A stretch of DNA of 38,593 nt. Origin: an uncultured Muribaculaceae bacterium. GTDB lineage: Bacteria > Bacteroidota > Bacteroidia > Bacteroidales > Muribaculaceae. The position numbers and the translations under genes were made by a program. Within the stretch, counting starts at the first letter, position 1. Every line of letters begins with the position of its first letter. The notes beneath the pieces were generated by a model. That model did no database searches, was not told the DNA's origin, and was given only the letters and a program-made list of their open reading frames with translations. Positions 16,010 through 25,222 of this stretch are shown piece after piece. The stretch is taken from assembly GCA_958439725.1 (NCBI GenBank), contig CAUBWJ010000020.1:1-38593 (forward strand). The letters are read 5' to 3'.

Positions 16010-18598
16010 TTACTGGAGACGGTTTACTACGTTGAGAAGCTTGTGGCCAAGGCCGATGGTATAGCCTTGCATCACGAAGACAACTCTGTTGAAAGTATCA
16101 GCCACAATAAATATCGGGCGTCCGTCAACCGACAGATCGAATTCCTTGATAAGAGCTTTGGCAATCTCGTCGTCAGGGTCAATGCCTCTGATCACGGTAT
16201 TGGGAAGAGCGGGGAGAGTCTTAAGATTCATCTTGTCGGCAGCAGCCTGATCTGCGTTAAGAAGGACTATGGGACGACCCCACTGTTCGAGTTCGGATTT
16301 TACGGCTGCGATATCGCGGAGAGCATGATTGGTCGGCTCGCTGTTGGGAGCAATCAGACCAAGTACATAATAGCCGCGACCTGTTGCTGAAAGCAATGAC
16401 TGCTTCTTATCCGATCCGAGGCGCTCGAATAAAGACTCGGCATTGAAAGAACCGATTACTTCAATCTCATCCGTATTATGACGCATTACAAGGGGAGTCA
16501 CAGTCTCTTTTCCGGACTCGACATCGAAGAAGGAGACATTTGTGAGAACACTGCCGTCGGCAAGACGCTGTCCTGAAACAAGCATATAATTGCCCGGATC
16601 GAAATCGATGCCATCTTTAAATGTGTTGCTCCAGGAATTTCCTTCGTCGAAATTCAGGAGTTCCGGACGACCGTCGACAATCTTTGATATAGAGAAATTA
16701 ACATAGTACAGCGGATCCTTTACATGGCTGTCGGGGGTAAAGGTAAGTTTCAGTTTTCCGGGCTGAGCTTTCTGCTCTTCGACCGTATTGCCGAATACCA
16801 CATCGTTCCAGGGGCCGTTACCCTCACGCCACTGTGTCTTTCCGATTACAGGGTCGATACGGGAGGATATACCAAAGCTTCTTGCTCCAGCCACGAAGAA
16901 CACATCGCGGGAGAATGCGGAAGTTACGGGATGAGCGAGCACGGCGGCAGGGCTCATGGTCACATTGTCGGGATACCATGTCTGGTCGGCTCTGACATTC
17001 TTGCGTACCCAGTCGGCCCAAAGCTCTGGATTCTTCTTGAATTCCTCACGCTGTTTCTTGGTGAATTTCTTAAGGAAGGCTTCGCGGTAGGGGGTGAGAG
17101 CTTCCACGAGTACGCGGGGAGAAATAACGTATTCAAAGTCGTCACCTGCAGAATTGGCTAAGTGAGAGGCGAGAATCGAGGTGTCGACATCGCTGCGATC
17201 CTTCATGGTGAGGGTATTGAGGAGCGTAACAATGCGATCACGCTGGGCCGGAGTGGCTGACTTAAGATATTTCAAGATGTTCCAGCCATTTCCGCGGGCG
17301 TCAACAAGGATTTTATGCAGAATAGAATCGTTTACGCCTTCAACAGACTGAGGTGAATTGGAAGCGAAGCTTGCCACATAAGCACCGCGGATAGAATCTT
17401 CCACGGCCATACGGCGGCTGTTTTCAGCAGCCATCTCCTTGCTTACAGGAACATCTGCATTGCGTGGGGCCGGGGGAATGATATGCATTTCCATGGTGCC
17501 GGTGCCTTTGGTGTTCTCAAGCTTTACCTTGATAGGTTCTCCTTTGCCGACAGTGGCCTGTTTGATTGCGAATTTTTTTCCGTCGGAAGCCCATATAAGC
17601 ACATCTCCCAGACCGGCTGAAAGTGAAACCTTGCCGTTTTCGTCGGTAATCTGTGAGGCAATGGGATAGAATTCGGCGTAATTGTAAATACGGAAATCAA
17701 CGCGGGCACCTTTCACCGGTTTGCCCTTCTCGTCTGTCACAATCACGGTGATATCATCGACGGGAGCATAGTTCGAGGTTACATTCACATCGGTATGACC
17801 ACCGATTTTCTGAAGCACGATATCTGAACCGTTGTAATCTCCGAACACACGTGCGTGCATGAGCATGCCGCGCGCGGCGGGGGCGTTGAACCATCCCTTG
17901 TTGAGTACCGGTTCGGGTTCGCACGCGCCGAGGAAGTACCATTTTCCGTCGGCCCAGACTTCAACCCAGGCGTGATTGTCGTCGGTATGTGCCCATCTGG
18001 GAGTGTAGACCTGACGTGCCGGAATGCCCATTGCACGGTAGGTGGCTACGCCGAAGGTGGATTCCTCACCGCAGCGGCCGATTGCTGAACTCATGGTTGC
18101 GAGAGGAGCATGGGTACGGCTGTCGGAAGGCTGATAGGTGGCTTTTTCATGAAGCCAGTGGTTTATCTCCAGAATGGCATCCTTCATCGACATGTTTTTG
18201 ATGCGGTCTTTGAGCTCATTGTAGATGACCGGGCGCGACATGTCGAGAGCCTCATTGTTGATTCTTACGGGAAGTACGTAATGACGGAATTCAAGGTCGG
18301 GAACCTTCTTGCCCCAGGGCATCTCGTTGCGGGCTTTGAGTGCATACTGCGCATTGGTCTTGAAGAATTCGCCGGAATTGTCGGTCATATCGGGGAGCGC
18401 CATATAGGCGTAGAGCATTTCAAGACATTCTCTCTCCTCAGGAGTGAGGTCTGTCTGGAAAATCTTGAAGAGTTCAGGGTCGTTGATTTCAGTTTTTCTT
18501 TTTTCGAAATCCGCCTTGACCTTCGCATCGGCTATCTGGGCGCTTGCCGAGAGAGCAACCGCAATTGACAATGCCGACGAAATAAGGAGTCGTTTCAT
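16010..18598 (-). CDS. Secreted transglutaminase-like protein
   Basis: The 862-residue protein starts with a signal peptide (about 1-20, ending ASAQ). A transglutaminase-like core follows (about 140-235): C176 in GRCGEESTF, H209 in DDNHAWVEVW, and GACEPEP where the third catalytic residue is usually an aspartate. An immunoglobulin-like, carboxypeptidase-regulatory-like module (about 270-370, VDDITVIVTDEKGKPVKGARV) comes next. The long C-terminal part ends in a thioredoxin-like region (about 740-862). Such proteins probably act in the periplasm or at the surface as peptidases or protein cross-linkers; activity is unproven. It is the last gene of the fucosidase-cutC unit, 12 bases after cutC. 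Confidence 0.82.
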   Translation of the reverse strand: MKRLLISSALSIAVALSASAQIADAKVKADFEKRKTEINDPELFKIFQTDLTPEERECLEMLYAYMALPDMTDNSGEFFKTNAQYALKARNEMPWGKKVPDLEFRHYVLPVRINNEALDMSRPVIYNELKDRIKNMSMKDAILEINHWLHEKATYQPSDSRTHAPLATMSSAIGRCGEESTFGVATYRAMGIPARQVYTPRWAHTDDNHAWVEVWADGKWYFLGACEPEPVLNKGWFNAPAARGMLMHARVFGDYNGSDIVLQKIGGHTDVNVTSNYAPVDDITVIVTDEKGKPVKGARVDFRIYNYAEFYPIASQITDENGKVSLSAGLGDVLIWASDGKKFAIKQATVGKGEPIKVKLENTKGTGTMEMHIIPPAPRNADVPVSKEMAAENSRRMAVEDSIRGAYVASFASNSPQSVEGVNDSILHKILVDARGNGWNILKYLKSATPAQRDRIVTLLNTLTMKDRSDVDTSILASHLANSAGDDFEYVISPRVLVEALTPYREAFLKKFTKKQREEFKKNPELWADWVRKNVRADQTWYPDNVTMSPAAVLAHPVTSAFSRDVFFVAGARSFGISSRIDPVIGKTQWREGNGPWNDVVFGNTVEEQKAQPGKLKLTFTPDSHVKDPLYYVNFSISKIVDGRPELLNFDEGNSWSNTFKDGIDFDPGNYMLVSGQRLADGSVLTNVSFFDVESGKETVTPLVMRHNTDEIEVIGSFNAESLFERLGSDKKQSLLSATGRGYYVLGLIAPNSEPTNHALRDIAAVKSELEQWGRPIVLLNADQAAADKMNLKTLPALPNTVIRGIDPDDEIAKALIKEFDLSVDGRPIFIVADTFNRVVFVMQGYTIGLGHKLLNVVNRLQ

Positions 18599-18610
18599 CT
18601 GTTGATTGGT

Positions 18611-19360
18611 TTAAGGATTATAGTTATGTATTATCTGAGCAAGTAAGGCCGCTTTTTCTTCGCTGGTGGTGGAGCGGGAGAATTCGTCGGCATCATCGGC
18701 TCCCATCTTTGCGGTTTCGTTTCGGAACCGCATAGGGCTGCCGATGGTATGGGATGCGGAAGCATGCAGCTCATTCACTCCGGTGGATTCGAGTATCTCA
18801 AGAGCGTTGCCGGGATTGACGCCAGAGGCAGCAATGATAGCTATCCTTCCGGAGGAATATTCATTAAGTCTGCGGAGCATTTCTTTGCCCTCAAGAGCGG
18901 TAGGTTTCAGACCAGAGGTAAGAATCTTATCGAATCCCAGGGCCGCAATTGTATCGAGTGATGCAAACGGGTCTTTGACCATATCGAAAGCGCGGTGGAA
19001 AGTAATCTTCATGGCTCCGGCGGCAGTTTTGAACCGGCGGCATGCCTCGACATCAACTTCTCCATCCGGAAGAAGGGCGCCTACAACCACTGCGTTCGCC
19101 CCGGCATTGCGGGCGAATTCAATGTCAGCCACCATCTCTTCAATCTCAGCCTCATCATATACGAAGTCTCCGCAGCGCGGACGGATGAGAACGTTTACCA
19201 GCGGCCCGTTTACTTCAATGGCAGCCTTGATCTGGCCGGCGGAGGGGGTGAGACCACCTTCGCTAAGAGCACAACAGAGTTCAACTCTGTCGGCTCCGGC
19301 CGCCTTCGCAGCATGGACACTTTGAATATCGGCGGCGCATATCTCAAGAAGATGCTTCAT
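18611..19360 (-). CDS. cutC: CutC family protein
   Basis: The 249-residue protein is a TIM-barrel of the CutC family, with the N-terminal LLEICAADIQSVHAAKAAGADRVELC, the motif LIRPRCGDFVYDEAEIEEM and FHRAFDM. CutC was named for copper tolerance in E. coli, but that role is disputed and the reaction is not known. It has no signal peptide and should be cytoplasmic. It starts six bases after the fucosidase stop and sits between two secreted proteins; in such a unit a role in sugar or amino-acid handling is as plausible as copper handling. Confidence 0.93.
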   Translation of the reverse strand: MKHLLEICAADIQSVHAAKAAGADRVELCCALSEGGLTPSAGQIKAAIEVNGPLVNVLIRPRCGDFVYDEAEIEEMVADIEFARNAGANAVVVGALLPDGEVDVEACRRFKTAAGAMKITFHRAFDMVKDPFASLDTIAALGFDKILTSGLKPTALEGKEMLRRLNEYSSGRIAIIAASGVNPGNALEILESTGVNELHASASHTIGSPMRFRNETAKMGADDADEFSRSTTSEEKAALLAQIIHNYNP

Positions 19361-19366
19361 GGCGTG

Positions 19367-20704
19367 TTATTTAGTTGTAAGTTCTATGATTGTATCGATT
19401 TCATCCATCGATTCCGGAAGAGTGACGGTGACACCTTCTTTTGTGGATTTGTATTTCACAGGAGTTCCATCGGAATACAGCTTGGCATTCTTGACTTTTG
19501 CAGTGAGAGGAAGGTCGAGGGTTTTAAGCGACGGGTCGAACACATGAACAAAAAGACGGTCACCCTTGCGTGTGGTTACACCCCACTCCTGCGGAGCGAT
19601 GTCGCCGGCAGCGGTAGCATAGATTGTTTCACCGTTCTTTGATGTCCATTCGCCTAATCCCTTGAGGCGGTAAAGAGCTGTGGCAGGAAGGCTGCCGTCG
19701 GGTTGCGGGCCAATGTTAAGAAGGAGGTTAGCGCCCATACCGGCTGCCTTTACCAGATATCTTACGAGGGTGGGTACATCCTTATAGTTCTGGTCGGCCA
19801 CCTTATATCCCCACATTCCGTTCATGGTTTCGCAAGTCTCGAGTGGAAGGCGTGAAACCTCTTGACCCGATAGGCCGGCTTTATTCTCTCCGGGCAGATC
19901 GCGCTCGAAAATCTGTATGTTCTCGCCAGGGAAGGGTGTGGTGTGATGGTTATTTCCCACCAGGCAGGATGGCTGAAGCTTATGTATAAGGGCATATTGC
20001 TCAGGAAGTCCCCATACATATTTGTCCTGCTCATAGTCATGGTCCCACCAGCCGTCAAACCATATAGCTCCGATGTTACCGTAATTCGTCAGAAGCTCAG
20101 TGAGCTGACGGTTCATGAAATCGGTATAGCTTTTCTGATTGATTTTTGTGGAATCTCTTCCGGTAGAATGGCCGGTGCGGCCCCAGGGATAGTCCTCACG
20201 CGTCCAATCGAGGTGTGAGTAATAGAAATGGAGTTTTATACCCTGCTTGTTGCACTCTTCGGATAACTCCTTGAGGACATCGCGCTTGAAAGGGGTAGCG
20301 TTTACAATATTATAATCGGATTGCTTGGTGTCCCACATCGAGAATCCGTCGTGGTGGCGCGATGTGATACAGATATATTTCGCACCAGAGTCCTTTATGG
20401 CTTTAACCCAGTCGTGAGCATTGAAATTGGCAGGATAGAAGCCGGAGGCAGATTTAGCATATTCTTTTGCATTCAAACCTGAATTAAGATACCACTCGCC
20501 TTGAGCAAACATGCTGTAGATACCCCAATGGATAAAAATGCCAAAGCGTGAATCAGAGAATTCTTTCTGGGCTTTTTTTATTTCGGGGGTAGGGGTGTAG
20601 GGGATTGCCCGGTCAGGATGAACCGGGGTTTCCTGAGAGAGGGCTGCAAGTGGATAAAAAGCAGTTGCAAGTAATGTGGCAACTAATAATTTTGGAAATT
20701 TCAT
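19367..20704 (-). CDS. Alpha-L-fucosidase (GH29)
   Basis: The 445-residue enzyme has a signal peptide (about 1-23) and a GH29 catalytic barrel. Recognisable parts are FGIFIHWGIYSMFAQGEWY, RHHDGFSMWDTK and IGAIWFDGWWD, where D217 is the expected nucleophile. A small C-terminal beta-sandwich region (about 355-445) follows. GH29 enzymes release alpha-linked fucose by a retaining mechanism from mucin, milk or plant glycans. The signal peptide places it in the periplasm or outside. It is the first gene of a three-gene unit with cutC and the transglutaminase-like gene. No TAnnTTTG promoter was seen in the short gap upstream. Confidence 0.93.
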   Translation of the reverse strand: MKFPKLLVATLLATAFYPLAALSQETPVHPDRAIPYTPTPEIKKAQKEFSDSRFGIFIHWGIYSMFAQGEWYLNSGLNAKEYAKSASGFYPANFNAHDWVKAIKDSGAKYICITSRHHDGFSMWDTKQSDYNIVNATPFKRDVLKELSEECNKQGIKLHFYYSHLDWTREDYPWGRTGHSTGRDSTKINQKSYTDFMNRQLTELLTNYGNIGAIWFDGWWDHDYEQDKYVWGLPEQYALIHKLQPSCLVGNNHHTTPFPGENIQIFERDLPGENKAGLSGQEVSRLPLETCETMNGMWGYKVADQNYKDVPTLVRYLVKAAGMGANLLLNIGPQPDGSLPATALYRLKGLGEWTSKNGETIYATAAGDIAPQEWGVTTRKGDRLFVHVFDPSLKTLDLPLTAKVKNAKLYSDGTPVKYKSTKEGVTVTLPESMDEIDTIIELTTK

Positions 20705-20758
20705 GGGGTATAAGGTTTGGAGTTTTTGGTCGTATTTTTTGGCCGGGAATATAAAATC

Positions 20759-20799
20759 AAAAGGGGCTTGCGGCTGTATTGCAGCCGAAGACCCCTTTT
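20759..20799 (-). terminator. Terminator of the DUF3127 gene
   Basis: AAAAGGGG (20759-20766) pairs with CCCCTTTT (20792-20799), and an inner CGGCTG/CAGCCG stem (20771-20776 with 20782-20787) makes a long bulged hairpin. On the minus strand it ends in TTTT followed by more T-rich sequence. Confidence 0.8.
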
Positions 20800-20812
20800 G
20801 TAATGAATATGA

Positions 20813-21175
20813 TCAGAACGGGAGATCGCTGTCGGGATCGGCAGCCATACCGGTCATGTCGGGCACGGGCGGAATGGGAACATCCACGGGAGCGGTTTGT
20901 GCGGCTCCAGCTTTTTCGGCTTTCCAGCCACGGATGCTCGTGTACCAGCGGCCTTGATATTCACGGCTCTCAATATCGAAGCTCAGTGTAATATCATCGC
21001 CTACAGAGAGGGGATACTGGTCGGCGCGCTCGCCGAAGAAGTCGAAATGTACCTTTTTGGGGTATGTTTCTGCGGTTTCGAGAACATATTCTCTTTTTTT
21101 CCAAGGGTTTCCGGAGGCTTTTGAAACGCCGGAAACCTCAGGGAGGGCTACAATTATTTTGCCTTTGATTTCCAT
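20813..21175 (-). CDS. DUF3127 protein with SSB-like C-terminal tip
   Basis: This 120-residue protein matches the DUF3127 type: MEIKGKIIVALPEVSGVSKASGNPWKKREYVLET, then HFDFFGERADQYPLSVGDDITLSFDIESREYQGRWYTSIRGWKAE. The beta-rich layout resembles an OB fold. A Pro-rich linker (about 93-112) ends in DSDLPF, very like the acidic tip DDDIPF with which SSB proteins recruit DNA-repair partners. A single-strand DNA-binding accessory role is therefore likely but unproven. It has its own full promoter and terminator. Confidence 0.85.
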   Translation of the reverse strand: MEIKGKIIVALPEVSGVSKASGNPWKKREYVLETAETYPKKVHFDFFGERADQYPLSVGDDITLSFDIESREYQGRWYTSIRGWKAEKAGAAQTAPVDVPIPPVPDMTGMAADPDSDLPF

Positions 21176-21233
21176 AAAATATGATAAGTAAGTTTATTAA
21201 TTCAACATTCTGCCTCCAAGGGCATATTTGATA

Positions 21234-21265
21234 CAAATTTAACACATAACGGAATAAGATGCAAA
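21234..21265 (-). promoter_or_regulatory. Promoter of the DUF3127 gene
   Basis: On the minus strand TTTG (21265-21262), a 20-base spacer and TAAATTTG (21241-21234) form a complete Bacteroidetes promoter about 60 bases before the start codon. Confidence 0.75.
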
Positions 21266-21324
21266 TTATATTTTCCGGCAGCCCATTTTCTTTCTGATTT
21301 TGAAAGTATGGCGAGATTATTATG

Positions 21325-21332
21325 TAAATTTG
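21325..21332 (+). promoter_or_regulatory. Promoter -7 element of the DUF695 gene
   Basis: TAAATTTG matches TAnnTTTG; a TTG at 21300-21302 lies 22 bases upstream, slightly longer than usual. Confidence 0.55.
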
Positions 21333-21360
21333 CGGTAAATGGAATATAAAAAATGAAAAT

Positions 21361-21786
21361 ATGAGTCAGGAATCATGGTGGACGGCTCCTACCGAAAGTG
21401 AAAACGGCAAACTTATAATGGTTACCGGAAGAAAGGACGTGGAATCATTTCGAAAAAATCCAAAATTCAGTATCAGAATAGAAGTTACATGGAAATATGA
21501 ACCCGAGGCTGACGGAATGCCTGACAAAGTGACTTCAGAGCAGATGGAACAGGTGCAGGAGATTCTGGAAAATATGTTCAGAAAGGATCCTGTGGCGGTT
21601 CTGACGGGTATATTTACCGGAGACGGAGAACGTAACTGGATATTCTATTCTTTAAGCACCAATATATTCGGGCGGAAATTGAATGAGGCTCTTGCCGACC
21701 TTCCAACATATCCTCTTACAATTTATTGCGAGAATGATCCTGAATGGAAGGAATATGATGAGATGAGCGAGGCAGAGGTCTGTTAG
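21361..21786 (+). CDS. DUF695 domain protein
   Basis: The 141-residue protein has the DUF695 pattern: an N-terminal SWWTAPTESENGKLIMVTGR, a central IRIEVTWKYEP, and a C-terminal ERNWIFYSLSTNIFGRKLNEAL. The fold is unknown to me in function; related domains occur in bacterial proteins of unknown role and sometimes in immunity-type contexts. It has no signal peptide, so it should be cytoplasmic. The stop overlaps the stop of the convergent Omp85-type gene by four bases, leaving no room for a terminator between them. Confidence 0.8.
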   Translation: MSQESWWTAPTESENGKLIMVTGRKDVESFRKNPKFSIRIEVTWKYEPEADGMPDKVTSEQMEQVQEILENMFRKDPVAVLTGIFTGDGERNWIFYSLSTNIFGRKLNEALADLPTYPLTIYCENDPEWKEYDEMSEAEVC

Positions 21787-23006
21787 AAGGCTTCGCCTAT
21801 AGCGAATACAAGGCCTGAGGTGTGCTTCCCGAAGCCATAGTCTATTCGGGCGTTCACATTGTGTTTGAATTCAAATCTCAGGCCCACGCCGCAGTTATAC
21901 ACCCATTCGGGTTTGATTTCCTTATGTTTGAAGTCTTTTAACGAGGAGAAAAGAGCGGCTTCTCCAACCCACAGAGCAACTCCCAGCCTGCGGTAGACGT
22001 GTTGGCGCAGCTCCGTCTGAATGGTTATCTGGCTGTTGTCCATATAGGAACCCATGTAATATCCACGCATTCTTATACCGTCTGATGCAATCATTTCCCT
22101 CATGGTCCAGGGTGCCTTTGAGCTATTGAATTTGCCTCTGAAGTCAAAGGCCACAATTGCTCCTTTCCAAGCTCTCAGATAAGCATCGGCAATAACTTCG
22201 TGGCTGTTGAAGAATGAGGGAGCGTTTCCCAGAAATTTCGGGAAAAACATCGGGCGGTAGCAGACATAGAAGCCCTTTGTCGGAGTAACGAGATTATCGC
22301 GGGAATCAATTTCAATTGAAGCGCCAAGTCCCGTTACATAATATTGTTTCCGCTCCCCAAGCAGGAACTCGGGACGGGTAAGTTTCCGGGCATCGGTATA
22401 ATCGGATTTTATATTGGCACCGATGAACAGGGAGTGGGTTAGACGGTACACATATTTGAGGTCAAAATCTATCTGGCGACGGTCATAGGCTGATTTGGGA
22501 TTATTGGCGGTCTCCTCGGAATTAATGCCCCAGAAATCAAGACGCTTTTTATAGATTTCGATTTTATAATTCAATCTTGACCGGTTGTCGGTGAAAAGGT
22601 TGTTGCCCTTGAGGGTAAGGACATAAAATCCGTTTAACGACGCATTTAAGGATGCAAATACGTCCGAAGGGCCCACAATTGTGTCATTACGGTCAAGACG
22701 ATAGAGCCCTGACATCATTGCGCCGATACCGAAAGACGCTTCACGGGTATAAGACGGAGATATTCCGAAACTGACATCGAATTTCTTTTCACGGGAACGA
22801 TCCACATTTCCGCGGATGAGGGAATTAAGATAACTTCTCATCCAGGAGGGCGTGCCTCTGAGCAGACCGATAGAATCAGCGTATATGGTGTTGTTTTTAA
22901 TGGAGTCTGCGTGAATCTTTTCCTGGGGATGAGATGCAAAGACGTATCCTCCCGACAAACATAATATGCCGAGCGCAACTATCATTTTTCTTAATCCGCT
23001 TACCAT
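21783..23006 (-). CDS. Omp85/BamA-type outer-membrane beta-barrel without POTRA domains
   Basis: From the chosen start the protein has 407 residues: a signal peptide (about 1-24), a short linker, then beta-barrel sequence to the C-terminal phenylalanine (AIGEAF). The segment IEIDSRDNLVTPTKGFY and, later, IRMRGYYMGSY (the RG[FY] lid motif of Omp85 barrels) identify it as a surface-antigen/BamA-TamA type barrel. No POTRA domains are present, so it is not BamA itself. It may assemble or export a specific partner, or be a passive barrel. The frame opens at 23060, but that ATG lies inside the ftsH terminator stem; I therefore placed the start at the ATG at 23006 (22985 is also possible). Confidence 0.8.
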   Translation of the reverse strand: MVSGLRKMIVALGILCLSGGYVFASHPQEKIHADSIKNNTIYADSIGLLRGTPSWMRSYLNSLIRGNVDRSREKKFDVSFGISPSYTREASFGIGAMMSGLYRLDRNDTIVGPSDVFASLNASLNGFYVLTLKGNNLFTDNRSRLNYKIEIYKKRLDFWGINSEETANNPKSAYDRRQIDFDLKYVYRLTHSLFIGANIKSDYTDARKLTRPEFLLGERKQYYVTGLGASIEIDSRDNLVTPTKGFYVCYRPMFFPKFLGNAPSFFNSHEVIADAYLRAWKGAIVAFDFRGKFNSSKAPWTMREMIASDGIRMRGYYMGSYMDNSQITIQTELRQHVYRRLGVALWVGEAALFSSLKDFKHKEIKPEWVYNCGVGLRFEFKHNVNARIDYGFGKHTSGLVFAIGEAF

Positions 23007-23024
23007 CCTCAAAATTTTGCAGTG

Positions 23025-23032
23025 CGAAGTTA
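23025..23032 (-). promoter_or_regulatory. Possible -7 element of the Omp85-type gene
   Basis: The minus strand reads TAACTTCG, one base away from TAnnTTTG, between the ftsH terminator and the chosen start. Confidence 0.3.
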
Positions 23033-23047
23033 CCCATTTTTTTAATG

Positions 23048-23083
23048 AAAAAAGAACCATGAACGGAATTATTCATGGTTCTT
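23048..23083 (-). terminator. Terminator of the rsfS-ftsH operon
   Basis: A perfect 12-bp stem (23052-23063 with 23072-23083) is followed on the minus strand by a run of six T. It lies about 45 bases after the ftsH stop. Confidence 0.88.
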
Positions 23084-23127
23084 CATGCATTCAAATATGG
23101 AGCAATTACTTTATCCTATTTAAACCT

Positions 23128-25164
23128 TCAGGATTCCGGAGTAAGAGATGGCTTGTTATCATCATTCTCTGTTGTCGAATCAACCGGCGCCTCATTTGGT
23201 AGGTCGGATTTCTCGGAAGAATCCGTATTGTCTGAGGTTTCGGGTTGTTGGTTTTCCTGAGCGGAAAGAATCTCGTCGGTTCTGCTTATCCAGGGACGCT
23301 TGCCGAATATTTTTTCGACATCTTCGGTGAAAATTACCTCACGGGTAACGAGAGTCTGGGCGAGGCGATGATGGCCTTCGGCATACTGCGTGAGAATATC
23401 CTTGGCACGTTTGTACTGCTCGTTGATTATGCGTGACACTTCGCTGTCTATCATCTTAGCGCGCTCGTCGGAATATGGTTTGGAGAAGCCGTAATCCTGA
23501 CCGGTGGAGTCGTAGTAGCTGAGATTGGGGAGCTGTTCGCTCATGCCGTAATATACCACCATGGCATAGGCCTGTTTCGTGACACGCTCCAGGTCGTTGG
23601 CCGCTCCGGTGGAGATATGACCAAGGAACAACTCCTCTGCAGCACGACCTCCGAGGGTTGAACAGATTTCGTCAAGCAACGCCTGGGCCGGAGTAATCTG
23701 GCGTTCCTCTGGAAGATACCATGCGGCACCGAGAGCTTTTCCTCGGGGAACGATAGTAACCTTTATGAGAGGATTGGCATATTTGAGATGCCATGAGACG
23801 GTGGCGTGTCCGGCTTCATGTACGGCGATGGCATTTTTCTCTTCATCGGTGGTGATTTTGGAACGCTTCTCAAGGCCACCTACAATGCGGTCGACGGCGT
23901 CAATGAAATCCTGTCGGCCTACGCTTTCGTGGTTATGACGCGCGGCTATGAGGGCTGCCTCGTTACAAACATTAGCGATATCGGCTCCGGAGAATCCGGG
24001 TGTCTGACGGGCAAGAAGGTCAACATCCACCGTGTCGTCAGTCTTTATTTTTGCAAGATGTACCTTGAAAATGGCAACGCGGTCGGGGAGGTCGGGGAGG
24101 TCAACATAAATCTGGCGATCAAATCGGCCTGCACGCATGAGAGCCTTATCAAGGATGTCGGCACGGTTAGTGGCGGCAAGTATTATTACACCTGAATTTG
24201 TGCCGAAACCGTCCATTTCCGTAAGGAGCTGATTGAGGGTGTTCTCTCTTTCATCGTTGGCGCCCATATTGGGATTCTTTCCTCTGGCGCGGCCCACGGC
24301 ATCAATTTCGTCGATGAAGACTATGCAAGGTGCTTTTTCTTTTGCCTGACGGAAGAGGTCGCGTACGCGCGAAGCTCCCACTCCTACGAACATCTCTACG
24401 AAATCAGAGCCCGACATGGAGAAGAACGGCACGTTGGCCTCGCCTGCGACAGCTTTCGCAAGAAGAGTCTTACCGGTTCCGGGAGGACCGACGAGAAGAG
24501 CGCCCTTGGGTATCTTGCCCCCAAGATTCGTATATCGCTGAGGATTCTTGAGAAACTCCACGATTTCTTCTATTTCGGTTTTGGCCTCAGAAAGACCGGC
24601 TACATCCTTAAATGTGACCTGAATGGGACCGTCTTTATCAAAAATCTTTGCTTTGGATTTGCCTACGCTAAAAACGCCTCCGGCTCCGCCGCCGCCATCC
24701 TTTCCGGACATGCGGCGCATCATCCATATCCAGAAAATTATCAGGAGAATCATTGGACCGAACGACCACAGATAGGCAGAATAATCAGAGCCGCGCTGGT
24801 AGTCGACAGTGCCGGTAAATACACCTTGCTGTCGCCATGCCTCAGTTTTTTCATCGAATTTGCCTACATCTGGTATAGTTGTGACGACGTAAGCCTCATG
24901 TCCTTCACCCGGGGTGAAATTCTTGAACTGCTGTTTGGCGATAGAATCAGAAAGAACGGCTTTAGCCTCCTTCCGAGTGGATAGCACGGTTATGGATTTT
25001 ACGCCACCATGTTCCACTATGTTGCAAAACTGGGTATAGTTTACCTCTTTCGATATGGAATTATCGTCAAGATACAGCATACCGAGAAGGAACACTAAGA
25101 TAATGGCATACATCCAGTACATACTGAACCGGAACATCGGTTTTTTAGGCTTTGGGGTTTGCAT
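23128..25164 (-). CDS. ftsH: ATP-dependent zinc metalloprotease FtsH
   Basis: The 678-residue protein has two transmembrane helices (about 14-32 and 134-150) that frame a periplasmic domain. A AAA+ ATPase follows, with Walker A GPPGTGKT at 226-233, Walker B IVFIDEIDAVG at 281-291 and the second region of homology ATNRADILDKALMRAGRFDR. The M41 peptidase has zinc motif HEAGH at 449-453. A low-complexity acidic tail (about 640-678) is typical of the phylum. FtsH degrades misfolded membrane proteins and regulators and, in many Gram-negatives, LpxC. It is co-transcribed with rsfS, 58 bases downstream of it. Confidence 0.97.
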   Translation of the reverse strand: MQTPKPKKPMFRFSMYWMYAIILVFLLGMLYLDDNSISKEVNYTQFCNIVEHGGVKSITVLSTRKEAKAVLSDSIAKQQFKNFTPGEGHEAYVVTTIPDVGKFDEKTEAWRQQGVFTGTVDYQRGSDYSAYLWSFGPMILLIIFWIWMMRRMSGKDGGGGAGGVFSVGKSKAKIFDKDGPIQVTFKDVAGLSEAKTEIEEIVEFLKNPQRYTNLGGKIPKGALLVGPPGTGKTLLAKAVAGEANVPFFSMSGSDFVEMFVGVGASRVRDLFRQAKEKAPCIVFIDEIDAVGRARGKNPNMGANDERENTLNQLLTEMDGFGTNSGVIILAATNRADILDKALMRAGRFDRQIYVDLPDLPDRVAIFKVHLAKIKTDDTVDVDLLARQTPGFSGADIANVCNEAALIAARHNHESVGRQDFIDAVDRIVGGLEKRSKITTDEEKNAIAVHEAGHATVSWHLKYANPLIKVTIVPRGKALGAAWYLPEERQITPAQALLDEICSTLGGRAAEELFLGHISTGAANDLERVTKQAYAMVVYYGMSEQLPNLSYYDSTGQDYGFSKPYSDERAKMIDSEVSRIINEQYKRAKDILTQYAEGHHRLAQTLVTREVIFTEDVEKIFGKRPWISRTDEILSAQENQQPETSDNTDSSEKSDLPNEAPVDSTTENDDNKPSLTPES

Positions 25165-25222
25165 CGGAAAGCTTATATTGTATTTATTTCAGAATAAATT
25201 TCTACTGTGTGGAACGGAAGGC

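Noticed and set aside
11385..23028. An identical 17-mer (AAATTTTGCAGTGCGAA) at 11385-11401 and 23012-23028.
   Set aside because: One copy is inside the CAT-like coding sequence and the other in a promoter gap; similarity does not extend beyond it, so chance or a minor relic is the simplest reading.
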